DNA from: Winogradskyella sp.
GTDB taxonomy: Bacteria; Bacteroidota; Bacteroidia; Flavobacteriales; Flavobacteriaceae
Assembly (NCBI RefSeq): GCF_028289625.1
Contig: NZ_JANQOM010000013.1
Span: forward strand, 160,650 to 224,649
DNA length: 64,000 bases
Direction of reading: 5' to 3'
Both the position numbers and the translations under genes were made by a program. The notes below the pieces were generated by a model. The model did not search any database. It worked only from the letters and a program-made list of their open reading frames with translations, and had not been told where the DNA came from. Numbering within the stretch: the first letter of the stretch is position 1; every line of letters starts with the position of its first letter. Shown piece after piece: positions 25,459-34,038 of this stretch.

Positions 25459-26478
25459 TTGCAAAAAAAATCCATTCTTTACGTTTTCTGCTTTTTTGCA
25501 GGTTACTTAAATGCCCAAGTTTCTGACTTTGACCATATCGATTTTACAAAAGCGGATCGTATTGCTTTGTCTTACAATAAAGAACGTTTAACAAATCTAC
25601 CTGAACTAGCTTATAAACTCACTACAGATCTTACGACCGACGTAGAACGTTTTAGAGCACTTTATCGTTGGGTGTGTGCAAATATCGCTAATGACTATGG
25701 GCTCTATCTTAAAAACAATCGCAAACGGCAATATTTTAAGAACGATAGTTTAAAACTTAATGCATGGAATGATAAGTTTAGACGTCGACTCTTTAAAAAG
25801 CTACTTAAGAAAAAACAGACGATTTGTACGGGTTATGCCTATTTGGTAAAAGCGCTGGCTGATTTAGTAAACATAGAATGTGAAATCGTTCATGGTTATG
25901 GTCGTGTAAGTACCACAAATATTGAAACCTTGAATTTACCTAACCATTCGTGGAATGCTGTAAAACTAAACGGTAAATGGTATCTCTGCGATCCTACTTG
26001 GGCAAGTGGTATTCCTAATCCAAAAACCAAAAATTTTGTATTTCTGTATAATGATGGTTTTTTTCTGGCCAATCCCAAGCTATTTGCCGTAAATCATTTT
26101 CCTATTGATAATAGATGGTGGCTTTTGGAGGATAATATTCCTTCCTTTGAAGAATTTCTAGCTGCTCCCGTAATTTATGGTAATGCCTATAAAACACTCG
26201 AACTCCATAATGCACCTGAACAAATGCATCATAACATAAAGAAAAATGAAAAAGTGGCCTTTAATTACAAGCTTAAAAAATCCATTAAAGCCGAAAAGGT
26301 TAAATTGCTCTTAGATAATGGTGATGACACTTGGAGAGCAAACCCGACATCAATTTCTATTGACAATACATTCCTAAAATTAGAACATCAATTTAAAAGA
26401 AAAGGGTTCTATGATGTTCACCTCTATTTAAATGGTGATTTAATTTCCACCTACACTGTTGAAGTGAAAGCTCATTAG
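25459..26478 (+). CDS. Secreted transglutaminase-like cysteine protease-fold protein
   Basis: A 339-aa protein starting at TTG (25459), directly followed by a signal peptide ending in LNAQ. The transglutaminase-like core has a candidate catalytic Cys in QTICTGYAYLVKAL, a His in NHSWNAVKL and an Asp in LCDPTWASG, which is the Cys-His-Asp order of the superfamily. The enzyme could be a periplasmic protease or peptide crosslinking/cleaving enzyme. A C-terminal beta-rich domain (about 250-339) follows. A second transglutaminase-like protein with TPR repeats is at 59477-61030. Confidence 0.82.
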   Translation: MQKKSILYVFCFFAGYLNAQVSDFDHIDFTKADRIALSYNKERLTNLPELAYKLTTDLTTDVERFRALYRWVCANIANDYGLYLKNNRKRQYFKNDSLKLNAWNDKFRRRLFKKLLKKKQTICTGYAYLVKALADLVNIECEIVHGYGRVSTTNIETLNLPNHSWNAVKLNGKWYLCDPTWASGIPNPKTKNFVFLYNDGFFLANPKLFAVNHFPIDNRWWLLEDNIPSFEEFLAAPVIYGNAYKTLELHNAPEQMHHNIKKNEKVAFNYKLKKSIKAEKVKLLLDNGDDTWRANPTSISIDNTFLKLEHQFKRKGFYDVHLYLNGDLISTYTVEVKAH

Positions 26479-27281
26479 AGCATCTTTAAAGTATTAACTT
26501 CTTGTTGTGTTAAATGCTTCCAATACCCTCTGGGAATATCTTTTTTAGTCAAATGTGCAATGGCTACACAATCAATTTTTACCAAATCGTATTTAAGCGT
26601 TTCAAAAATAGTTCTTAGGATAGAATTCCCAGTATTCTTTATTTTAATTCCTATTTTGTTTTTTGACTCACCTTCGATATAGCTAATCTCTTCGACTGTA
26701 ATTAATTTTCCATCAACTTTAAAACCTTCCTGAATTTTCTTGAGGTCTTCAAATTTTAGGTTTCTATCTAAATCCACCTGAAATAAACGTACAACTCCTT
26801 GTTTTGAATTCGTGAATTTTTGCATTACTTTCTCATCATTGGTAAAGAGTAATAACCCTAAAGAATTTCGACCAAGCCGTCCAATCGGTTTTATATTAGC
26901 AGTAGTAGCATTAGCCACTAAATCCATAACTGTTCTACCTTTTCCTTCGGCAGTTGTTGTTGCAAAACCTTTGGGCTTGTTTAACAACACATAAACTTTA
27001 GGTTCTGGAGTAATACGCTGTCCATCAAAACGAACCTCGTCGGTAGGCTTTACTTTATAGCCCATCTCGGTAATTACCTTACCATTAACCGTTACAAGAC
27101 CTATAGCAATATTTTCATCAGCCTCTCTTCGGGAACATACACCAGAGTTAGCAATAAATTTATTCAATCGTATCTCGTCAGAATTTGCTGATTTACTTTT
27201 AGATTGGGATTGTTTTCTAACTGGAGCATTGCCTCTTCCTGAAAACCTTTTTTTACCTCTGCTACCTTGATGTCTGCTCAT
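26475..27281 (-). CDS. Divergent RsuA/RluB-type pseudouridine synthase, probable inactive paralogue
   Basis: A 268-aa protein with a basic N-terminal tail (1-35), an S4 RNA-binding domain (about 36-80, RLNKFIANSGVCSRREA) and an RsuA/RluB-type synthase domain. The catalytic motif is usually GRLDxxTxGLL; here it is GRLGRNSLGLLL, with Gly at residue 137 (codon 26871-26873) in place of the catalytic Asp. The downstream EGRNRQVRRMFE-type segment is also degenerate (NTGNSILRTIFE). I therefore expect loss of pseudouridylation but retained RNA binding. An alternative is that Asp is supplied differently in this lineage. TACCTTTG upstream on the minus strand is a good -7 box. Confidence 0.78.
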   Translation of the reverse strand: MSRHQGSRGKKRFSGRGNAPVRKQSQSKSKSANSDEIRLNKFIANSGVCSRREADENIAIGLVTVNGKVITEMGYKVKPTDEVRFDGQRITPEPKVYVLLNKPKGFATTTAEGKGRTVMDLVANATTANIKPIGRLGRNSLGLLLFTNDEKVMQKFTNSKQGVVRLFQVDLDRNLKFEDLKKIQEGFKVDGKLITVEEISYIEGESKNKIGIKIKNTGNSILRTIFETLKYDLVKIDCVAIAHLTKKDIPRGYWKHLTQQEVNTLKML

Positions 27282-27323
27282 ATCCTAAATTTTTTGCAAA
27301 GGTATAACAATAGTTAACATTAA

Positions 27324-28271
27324 CTATTTTATTTCCACAGTAGTTTGTCGTTCTCTATTGACTATAAGTTTAGTAACATCTGGCCTAGAATAATGACCCA
27401 CGGGATCAAAATTTTGGCGTTCTTCTAAAACCCGATTAAAATCTATGTCTTGGATTATTAATCCTTCCTTGTGTAAAACAGGCGCTACAATCCATTCGCC
27501 ATCCGGACCAGCGATACAACTTCCTCCATTAGTCAAAGTTTCAGGTGCATTTTTCAGAATAGCATCCAAGTGTGGTGTCTCTTTAGGAAAGTCGTTCTTA
27601 TTCATTAAACTTGAAACCGATACCACAAAAGAACGTGATTCCCTTGCAATAAAACGTGTAATGTCTTTAGTATTATGGTCACTTCCAGGCCATACGGCGA
27701 TATGTAAATTTTCACCTTGGCCATATAAGGCTGTTCTTGGTAACGGCATCCAGTTTTCCCAGCAATTGAGTCCACCAACGGTAAAAGCTTTTAAAGGATG
27801 TACTTGCAGACCATTGCCATCACCTGGCGCCCAAGTTAAACGCTCATCATACGTTGGCTGTAGCTTTCTATGCACGGATTTTACTTCACCTTTTTCATTA
27901 ATATAAACTAATGAAGCATAAATGCTGTGACCTCCCCTGTCTAAAGGCCGCTCCATAATACCCAAATAAATAGCTATACTATGTGCTTTTGCTAGTTCAC
28001 AAATGGAATCCAAATCACCTTTTTCTATGCAAATTGAATTATTGACATAATGTGCATATATTTCCTTATTTAAAGTAGTATTCCATTCTGCACCTCCAGT
28101 TAAAGCCAACCAAAATGGATAACCTGGCAACAAGGCTTCTCCAAAAACTATGAGTTCACATTGATTTTTTGCTGCTTCCTTTATGGAATTTTCAATTTTG
28201 TCTATGGTAGCTGTTTTGTCCAACCAAACTGGTGCCATTTGTGCCATGGCGATTTTTAGGGTAGTATTCAT
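27324..28271 (-). CDS. Nitrilase (carbon-nitrogen hydrolase family)
   Basis: A 315-aa nitrilase-superfamily enzyme with the Glu-Lys-Cys triad visible: Glu in VFGEALLPGYPFW, Lys in HRKLQPTYDERL, and Cys in GGLNCWENWMPL. The last motif, with CWEN followed by W/MPL, is typical of true nitrilases that convert nitriles to carboxylic acids and ammonia rather than amidases. It directly follows the UbiA prenyltransferase gene (no gap), so it may be co-transcribed with it. The substrate is unknown. Confidence 0.86.
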   Translation of the reverse strand: MNTTLKIAMAQMAPVWLDKTATIDKIENSIKEAAKNQCELIVFGEALLPGYPFWLALTGGAEWNTTLNKEIYAHYVNNSICIEKGDLDSICELAKAHSIAIYLGIMERPLDRGGHSIYASLVYINEKGEVKSVHRKLQPTYDERLTWAPGDGNGLQVHPLKAFTVGGLNCWENWMPLPRTALYGQGENLHIAVWPGSDHNTKDITRFIARESRSFVVSVSSLMNKNDFPKETPHLDAILKNAPETLTNGGSCIAGPDGEWIVAPVLHKEGLIIQDIDFNRVLEERQNFDPVGHYSRPDVTKLIVNRERQTTVEIK

Positions 28272-29174
28272 TTATAAGCGGTTTAATACAACGGATACAT
28301 CAATTAATAAAATGGAAAATACACCAGCCACTATAATAAACTTCAAGATATTATGAAGTAAAAGGTAGTGTATTTTCTTATTCGATTTCCAGACTATAAG
28401 TAGAAAAAGTACTAGTAACATTACACTTAGATAAAAGAAATAATACATATGTCCTATTTTAAAAAATAGAATCAAGACTATTCCCGATATAATAGTTAGT
28501 ATAGCTAGAACGGTAAGCATTAATTTAGAGGTTTTTTCACCATAAACTACGGGCACGGTCTTATAATCTAAAGCTAAGTCCCCTTTTATATTCTCTAAAT
28601 CTTTGGTTAATTCTCTCATTGATACTAATAAAAACAGGAAGATAGCATGTGCAAATATGACGAGTTCAAAATTTCGATAATAAATAAAAATGGCAAAAAA
28701 TGGAATAACCGTTAGAATTGCAGAAACTAAATTCCCTGTCATTGGTTGTTTTTTCAATCTATGCGAATACAACCATATAGCAAAAATATAAACCGCAAAA
28801 AATATAACGGCTTTAAAAGACACATAACTTGCAAAGACTATGGCTAAAAAATTAAGAACAAAATAGAATGATAATTTTGTGTTTTGGCTCACTAAACGAT
28901 CCAGCATTGTTTTTCTTGGTCTATTAATGAGATCTTTCTCAGAGTCATAAAAATTATTAATGATGTAGCCAGCAGCAATGGTGGCTGAGGACGCTAAAAC
29001 TAACATTAACAAATTAATATCAAAGAGTACTGCCCCTAAAGGTTTTTCTGGTGCAAAAATGTAAATAGAAGCTAAATACTGGGCAATAACAACAACAAGA
29101 ATATTATACCCACGAACTACCGAAAAGAGGCTGAAAAATTTAAGAAGAATATGTTTCTGCCGTCTTGAAAGCAT
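28272..29174 (-). CDS. UbiA-family prenyltransferase (geranylgeranylglycerol-phosphate type)
   Basis: A 300-aa integral membrane protein with about eight hydrophobic segments and the two Asp-rich motifs of UbiA transferases: NNFYDSEKD near the N-terminus and LTKDLENIKGD later. Close relatives in flavobacteria are annotated as geranylgeranylglycerol-phosphate geranylgeranyltransferase, and the position beside the mevalonate genes is consistent. The exact acceptor is inference. A terminator-like hairpin separates it from mvk upstream. Confidence 0.8.
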   Translation of the reverse strand: MLSRRQKHILLKFFSLFSVVRGYNILVVVIAQYLASIYIFAPEKPLGAVLFDINLLMLVLASSATIAAGYIINNFYDSEKDLINRPRKTMLDRLVSQNTKLSFYFVLNFLAIVFASYVSFKAVIFFAVYIFAIWLYSHRLKKQPMTGNLVSAILTVIPFFAIFIYYRNFELVIFAHAIFLFLLVSMRELTKDLENIKGDLALDYKTVPVVYGEKTSKLMLTVLAILTIISGIVLILFFKIGHMYYFFYLSVMLLVLFLLIVWKSNKKIHYLLLHNILKFIIVAGVFSILLIDVSVVLNRL

Positions 29175-29184
29175 ACGTAAGAAT

Positions 29185-29220
29185 TAAAAAAACCTCACAA
29201 GTTTCTAGAACCCGTGAGGT
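29185..29220 (-). terminator. Rho-independent terminator after mevalonate kinase
   Basis: On the minus strand acctcac (29220-29214) pairs with gtgaggt (29198-29192) across a 15-base loop containing the partly palindromic ttctagaa. A run of seven T follows (29191-29185 on the minus strand). This fits a terminator for mvk, just before the UbiA start at 29174, so UbiA and nitrilase may depend on read-through or a second promoter. Confidence 0.65.
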
Positions 29221-29242
29221 CTAAATATACTATTTTATAGAA

Positions 29243-30172
29243 TTAAAAGTTGTAAACAACCTCTAACTTGTGGCCTTTCAAAGCTTCCATAGCTCTATCT
29301 ATATCTTCGGTAAAACCTAGTATATAGCCTCCGCCACCAGAACCACATAGCTTCAGGTAATAGTCGTTAGTTTCAATACCCTTTTTCCAAAGCTCATGAA
29401 ACTGCTTTGGTATCATCGGCTTAAAGTTGTTAAATACTACTTTAGATAATTGCTTGGTATTTTTGAACAATGATTTTATATCGCCTTTTAGAAAATCATC
29501 AACACAGGCATCGGTATGCTTAATAAATTGCTCCTTCAACATACTTCTGAATCCTTCATTCTTCATATTTTCCATAAAAATGCTCACCATTGGTGCTGTT
29601 TCACCAACAATACCACTATCTAATAAAAATACGGCACCTTTTCCTTCGGTTTTTTGGGATGGAATCCCTGTAGCTTCTATATTATCTTTAGAATTGATTA
29701 AGATTGGAAGACTTAAGTAACTGTTTAAAGGGTCTAGACCAGAAGATTTACCGTGAAAAAACGATTCCATCTCGGCAAAAATAGCTTTTAACTTTAAAAG
29801 CTTTTCTCGTGTTAAATTTTCTAATACCGTTATTTTGTCTGAAGCATATTTATCATAAATAGCCGCTACTAAAGCACCACTACTGCCCACTCCATAACCT
29901 TGCGGTATTGAAGAATCGAAATACATGCCAGCATCAATATCAATTTGTAGCTTCTCAATGTCAAAAGACACCAAATTCTCATCCAGTTTTTCTAGATACA
30001 TTGCGAAACGCTTAAGACTCTCATTAGATGTTATAGCATCTTGTGATGGGTTCTCATCGACCTTTAAAGCACCATTATAGAAATTGTAAGGGATAGATAA
30101 TCCCTTAGAATCCTTAATGATTCCATATTCACCAAAGAGTAAAATTTTTGAATAAAAAAGTGGTCCTTTCAT
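29243..30172 (-). CDS. mvk: Mevalonate kinase (GHMP kinase)
   Basis: A GHMP kinase with the ATP-binding GYGVGSSGAL loop (GSSGA signature), an N-terminal KILLFGEYG segment and a C-terminal GSGGGGYILG motif. It phosphorylates mevalonate in isoprenoid synthesis. The ORF track starts at TTG 30199, but that TTG is the end of a TATATTTG -7 box (30204-30197); the ATG at 30172 (MKGPLFYSKILLFGEYG) gives 309 aa and a leader of about 20 nt. It follows the decarboxylase gene and precedes UbiA on the same strand. Confidence 0.86.
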   Translation of the reverse strand: MKGPLFYSKILLFGEYGIIKDSKGLSIPYNFYNGALKVDENPSQDAITSNESLKRFAMYLEKLDENLVSFDIEKLQIDIDAGMYFDSSIPQGYGVGSSGALVAAIYDKYASDKITVLENLTREKLLKLKAIFAEMESFFHGKSSGLDPLNSYLSLPILINSKDNIEATGIPSQKTEGKGAVFLLDSGIVGETAPMVSIFMENMKNEGFRSMLKEQFIKHTDACVDDFLKGDIKSLFKNTKQLSKVVFNNFKPMIPKQFHELWKKGIETNDYYLKLCGSGGGGYILGFTEDIDRAMEALKGHKLEVVYNF

Positions 30173-30196
30173 TTTGTGTTGGGCAAATTTCTTAAG

Positions 30197-30204
30197 CAAA
30201 TATA
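30197..30204 (-). promoter_or_regulatory. -7 box TATATTTG of mevalonate kinase
   Basis: TATATTTG on the minus strand matches TAnnTTTG. Its last bases form the TTG listed as the ORF start. No good TTG is seen at the -33 position. Confidence 0.45.
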
Positions 30205-30249
30205 AGGATTATAATCCTACACAGCTTATAATCAAAACCTAAGACGACG

Positions 30250-31362
30250 TTAATTTTTCATAAATTGTGCGCCTTTACCTACATAATCGGTAATATATTG
30301 TTTGTTTTGGCAATAGTCTGCTAATTCGTTTTTAATAAATCGCAATACACTTTCTTTTTCGTTTTCTGGATAAAGAACGTGCACATTTGCACCAGCATCT
30401 AGCGTAAAACAGACATGGGAATTATTAGTTTTTCTGTAGGTCCAAATTCTATTAATAATCTCGAGTGTATTGGGTTTCATGAGAATAAAATAAGGCATAC
30501 TAGTCATCATCATAGCATGCAACGTCAAGGCTTCACTTTCAACAATTTTTACAAAATTATCTAAATCGCCTGAAGCGAAAACCGCTTTTAGTTTTCCCAA
30601 ATTGTGATGCGCTTGTTTAAAACGCTCCTTCGCAAAAGGGTGTCCATGCATTAGTTGATGTCCAACCGTACTGCTCACTTGCTTTTCTCCTTTATCGACC
30701 AAAAGAATCGTATCTTGATATTTTTTGAAGTTGGAATGCACTTCGCCACTAAACCTTATCCCATATAAATCCGAACTTTCTGTACTTTCATTTTGCCCCC
30801 AAACCACAAGCTCACCTTCTATACTCCTACAAGCACTTCCCGAACCTAATCTGGCGAGAAAAGATGCTTTTTGGTTGAAATAGTTTTGAGATTTCTCGTC
30901 GCTTTGCTCTGTCGAAATGACATCTTCATAGGCCGTTAGCTTTTCTTCAATACTCATCATACATAATGCTAGTGCACTCATACCAGATGCTGATGAGGCA
31001 ATACCTGAACTATGAGGAAATGTGTTGGATGTTTCGATGGTAAAATGATAATCTCTTAGAAAAGGTACATAGGCCTCAACGCGCTCAAAAAACGTTTGAA
31101 TTTTTGGTTTAAAAGCTTCATTTTCCTTGCCTTCAAAAATGACATTAAAACTAAAATCGCCTGTTTTCTTCTTTGTATATGTTACTTCTGTAATGGTTTT
31201 ACAGTTTGAAAGGGTAAAGCTAATAGAAGGGTTTTCTGGAATTTGTTGTTCGCGTTTGCCCCAATACTTAATTAAGGCAATATTACTCGGCGACGACCAT
31301 TTTACTTTACCTTTTTCAATGTTTGAGTTATAAGATTCTAAAACAAAATCTTGTGCTGTCAT
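30250..31362 (-). CDS. mvaD: Diphosphomevalonate decarboxylase
   Basis: A GHMP-family decarboxylase: SNIALIKYWGKR near the N-terminus is the hallmark of mevalonate-5-diphosphate decarboxylase, followed by the SSGIASSASG phosphate loop. It converts mevalonate diphosphate to isopentenyl diphosphate. The ORF-track start at TTG 31383 lies inside a -7 box (TATTTTTG, 31388-31381); the ATG at 31362 (MTAQDFVLESYN) gives 370 aa and a short leader. With mvk it forms most of a visible mevalonate module; HMG-CoA reductase and phosphomevalonate kinase are not in this window. Confidence 0.9.
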   Translation of the reverse strand: MTAQDFVLESYNSNIEKGKVKWSSPSNIALIKYWGKREQQIPENPSISFTLSNCKTITEVTYTKKKTGDFSFNVIFEGKENEAFKPKIQTFFERVEAYVPFLRDYHFTIETSNTFPHSSGIASSASGMSALALCMMSIEEKLTAYEDVISTEQSDEKSQNYFNQKASFLARLGSGSACRSIEGELVVWGQNESTESSDLYGIRFSGEVHSNFKKYQDTILLVDKGEKQVSSTVGHQLMHGHPFAKERFKQAHHNLGKLKAVFASGDLDNFVKIVESEALTLHAMMMTSMPYFILMKPNTLEIINRIWTYRKTNNSHVCFTLDAGANVHVLYPENEKESVLRFIKNELADYCQNKQYITDYVGKGAQFMKN

Positions 31363-31380
31363 AAGTAGTATTTTCTGGTG

Positions 31381-31388
31381 CAAAAATA
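31381..31388 (-). promoter_or_regulatory. -7 box TATTTTTG of diphosphomevalonate decarboxylase
   Basis: TATTTTTG on the minus strand matches TAnnTTTG and lies 18 nt upstream of the ATG at 31362. Its TTG is the start proposed by the ORF track, which I reject. Confidence 0.45.
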
Positions 31389-31401
31389 ACGAAAATCAAA
31401 G

Positions 31402-31944
31402 CTAATTTTCGTTTTCTGAAGCCATGGTCAATAATTTTACCATGGTTTTGTAATTTCTTGAAGTTGCGTTGACTTTCAGCTTTTTTTCAAAATAATTTAA
31501 ACTGAATTTTGCATTACCATAACCATTGGTACAATAAAAGTATAAACCGTCATTGAGAATAGCATATTCTTCATTCTCATAGGTCTTCTCGTAAGCTTTT
31601 TTAACCAAATCTTTATCTGGAATATCTGATAGTATGGCAAAATAACTATTTTCTTTTTTTTCATTTGAAAAAGGACAATCCTCAAATAGTTTAAGCAATT
31701 GATTCCTGGTTCTAACCAATACAGAAATCTCAAAACCAAAATAATCTAAAATTGAATTCCTTATTTTTTCTTCTAAGATTTTTGAATCGTCCAATATAGA
31801 CTGAAAAATTACATTACCACTCTGAATATAGGTTTTTACGTTTGCTAGATCAGATTTGGATAGTAATTTCCTAAGTTCTGCCATCGGTACTTTTTTATGC
31901 CCACCAACATTAATACCTCTTAACAATGCGATATAAGTTGTCAT
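31402..31944 (-). CDS. DUF1697 family protein
   Basis: A 180-aa protein from the ATG at 31944 (MTTYIALLRGINVGGHKKVPM), which is the conserved DUF1697 N-terminus; the ORF-track start at 31986 adds 14 residues that do not fit. Further landmarks are KTYIQSGNVIF and the C-terminal NATSRNYKTMVKL. The DUF1697 fold is alpha/beta; I know of no assigned reaction. Its ATG overlaps the stop of the flavoprotein gene by 4 bp, so the two are co-translated. Confidence 0.86.
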   Translation of the reverse strand: MTTYIALLRGINVGGHKKVPMAELRKLLSKSDLANVKTYIQSGNVIFQSILDDSKILEEKIRNSILDYFGFEISVLVRTRNQLLKLFEDCPFSNEKKENSYFAILSDIPDKDLVKKAYEKTYENEEYAILNDGLYFYCTNGYGNAKFSLNYFEKKLKVNATSRNYKTMVKLLTMASENEN

Positions 31945-33158
31945 AATTCTAGAATTGATCGTGATACAATATATGCTCCTGTCCAAGCATTCTGAAAGTT
32001 AAAGCCACCCGTAACAGCATCGACATTAATGACTTCGCCAGCAAAATATAAATTTGGAATGATTTTACTTTCAAAAGTTCTGAAATTGATCTCTTTTAAG
32101 TCTACACCACCTGCTGTAACAAACTCTTCTTTAAAGGTACTCTTGCCTGTAACCTTGAACACTGCCACTGTTAATTGTTTTGATAGTTGGTTTAATTGTT
32201 CTTTGTTTATATCTGCCCATCGTTGGGTTTCCGTAATGTTTGAAGCTATAACTAGCTGTTTCCAAAGTCGTTTAGGCAAATCAAATTGAGCAGTCCCAAC
32301 AACCTGTTTCTTTGCCAACCTATGCTTTAAATCTCTAAGTATATCAGCACATGCTTGTGCTTCGTGTTTAATAAAGTTAATCTCTATATCAAAGTTATAA
32401 TCTCGTTTGGCCAACTCAATAGCACCAAATGCTGAGAGTTTTAAAATTGCTGGAGCACTCATACCAACGTGCGTAATTAGCAAAGGGCCTTCAGACACTA
32501 AATCTGTTCCTAAAACCTTTACCTCAACATCTTTTGCCACCACTCCTGGAATGTTCTTTATGCGCTTATCCTTGATATCGAAAGTAAAAAGTGACGATAC
32601 TGGCGGCACAATTGTGTGACCTAAATTCTTAAGTAAACTCCAAATTTTTGGATTGCTTCCTGTCGCCACTACAAGCTTATCACATTCCAAATTTCCTTTA
32701 GAAGTTTCTATAGAAAATCCTTTTTCTTCTGGGTTGATTGATTTTACAATATGGTTATACAGAACACTAACGTTATGGTTTTTTGCTTCGTGCAAAAAAC
32801 AGTCTATAATCGTTTGAGACGTGTTGGATACCGGAAACATTCTACCATCATCTTCAATTTTAAGTCTAACCCCACGTTCTTCAAACCAAGCCACAGTGTC
32901 GCCAGTCATAAAGGTGTGAAAAGGACCCAAAAGTTCTTTTTTGCCTCTAGGATAATTCTTAACCAGTTCTGTTGGCATAAACTCCGCGTGTGTGACATTA
33001 CAACGTCCTCCTCCAGAGATTTTTACTTTTTGAAGGCCTTCTTTACCACGTTCTAAAATAGCAACGGATAATTCGGGATGCTGTTCCGCAATGTTAATAG
33101 CCGCAAAAAAACCAGCAGCTCCACCACCAATAATTATGATATCTTTACGTTTACTCAA
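31941..33158 (-). CDS. HI0933-like NAD(P)/FAD-dependent oxidoreductase
   Basis: A flavoprotein starting at TTG 33158 (405 aa): DIIIIGGGAAGFFAAINIA binds FAD, KVKISGGGRCNVTH is the HI0933/aminoacetone-oxidase family signature, and a VATGSNPKIW and VTGGFNFQNAWTGAYI C-terminal part completes the family. The ORF-track extension to 33416 is unlikely: it overlaps the divergent secreted gene at 33187 and reads like coding sequence in another frame. The start is TTG because no ATG precedes the FAD motif. The substrate is unknown. Confidence 0.85.
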   Translation of the reverse strand: MSKRKDIIIIGGGAAGFFAAINIAEQHPELSVAILERGKEGLQKVKISGGGRCNVTHAEFMPTELVKNYPRGKKELLGPFHTFMTGDTVAWFEERGVRLKIEDDGRMFPVSNTSQTIIDCFLHEAKNHNVSVLYNHIVKSINPEEKGFSIETSKGNLECDKLVVATGSNPKIWSLLKNLGHTIVPPVSSLFTFDIKDKRIKNIPGVVAKDVEVKVLGTDLVSEGPLLITHVGMSAPAILKLSAFGAIELAKRDYNFDIEINFIKHEAQACADILRDLKHRLAKKQVVGTAQFDLPKRLWKQLVIASNITETQRWADINKEQLNQLSKQLTVAVFKVTGKSTFKEEFVTAGGVDLKEINFRTFESKIIPNLYFAGEVINVDAVTGGFNFQNAWTGAYIVSRSILEL

Positions 33159-33186
33159 TGTTTTGTATTGAAAAGCTAAAATTACT

Positions 33187-34038
33187 ATGATTAAGATAAA
33201 AAGTCTAGTGTTTCTATTATTTCTTACTAGCGGCTGCCAAACTGGAAATCTGGAAGTGATTGCTGATTTGCCTCTAAGTCTTAATGAAGTTTCTGGTATT
33301 GCCATTGATAAGTACAATAAAGTGATTTGGATGGTTAACGATAGTGGCAATAAACCGCTTCTTTTTGGTATTGATGGTTCTGGCAACATTGCTAAAACCA
33401 TAAAAGTAAAAGCCAAGAATAGGGACTGGGAGGATCTTACGATGGATCCAAGAGGTAATCTTTATATTGGGAATTTTGGGAATAACGATAATGATAGTAA
33501 AGGACTTTCCATATTAAAAATCGCTGCCGATTCTTTAAAAAATAACCCTGAAACGGTTATTCCGGAGGTTATACGCTTTAAATATCCTGAACAAAAGAAA
33601 TTTCCACCTAAGAAGAATAAACGCCATTTTGATTGTGAGGCTTTCTTCTTTTATAAGGATAGTCTATATTTATTTACCAAAAGTCGTTCTTCAAAACATA
33701 AAGGGAAAACCAACCTTTACTCATTACCAGCTAGTAAAGGTAGCTATGAAGCAAAATTCAAAGACACATTTAATACTTGCGAGGAATCTAAATGTTGGGT
33801 GACATCAGCCGACATAAATGCCAAAGGAGACAAAATGGCTGTTTTAACTGAGAACTCGGTATTTGTTTTTTCTAATCTTAACACTAATGCTTTTTTAAAA
33901 TCTGAATACAAACGGTATCCCTTCTCTTATGATTCTCAAAAGGAAAGTGTGACATTTAAAAATGACAGTACTTTGTATATTGCTGATGAATACCTTGGTG
34001 TTGATGGTGGAAACTTATATAGCTTTAAGATAGATTGA
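33187..34038 (+). CDS. SdiA-regulated-like lipoprotein with beta-propeller fold
   Basis: A 283-aa lipoprotein (LLFLTSGCQTG, Cys at about 17). Repeated strands of the type SGIAIDKYNKVIWMVND and LTMDPRGNLYIGNFGN suggest a six-bladed propeller resembling SdiA-regulated/NHL-like proteins. The family's role is unknown; the fold could bind a ligand or act as an esterase-like scaffold. The 3' end overlaps the convergent ppk1 stop by 14 bp. Confidence 0.68.
   Translation: MIKIKSLVFLLFLTSGCQTGNLEVIADLPLSLNEVSGIAIDKYNKVIWMVNDSGNKPLLFGIDGSGNIAKTIKVKAKNRDWEDLTMDPRGNLYIGNFGNNDNDSKGLSILKIAADSLKNNPETVIPEVIRFKYPEQKKFPPKKNKRHFDCEAFFFYKDSLYLFTKSRSSKHKGKTNLYSLPASKGSYEAKFKDTFNTCEESKCWVTSADINAKGDKMAVLTENSVFVFSNLNTNAFLKSEYKRYPFSYDSQKESVTFKNDSTLYIADEYLGVDGGNLYSFKID

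Noticed and set aside
27309-27328. 8-bp hairpin aatagtta-acat-taactatt after the nitrilase
   Set aside because: It overlaps the nitrilase stop codon and has no T run, so I do not call it a terminator.
33159-33416. N-terminal extension of the HI0933-like ORF
   Set aside because: It has no initiator near the FAD motif other than TTG at 33158, overlaps the divergent secreted gene at 33187 and reads as a shadow frame.
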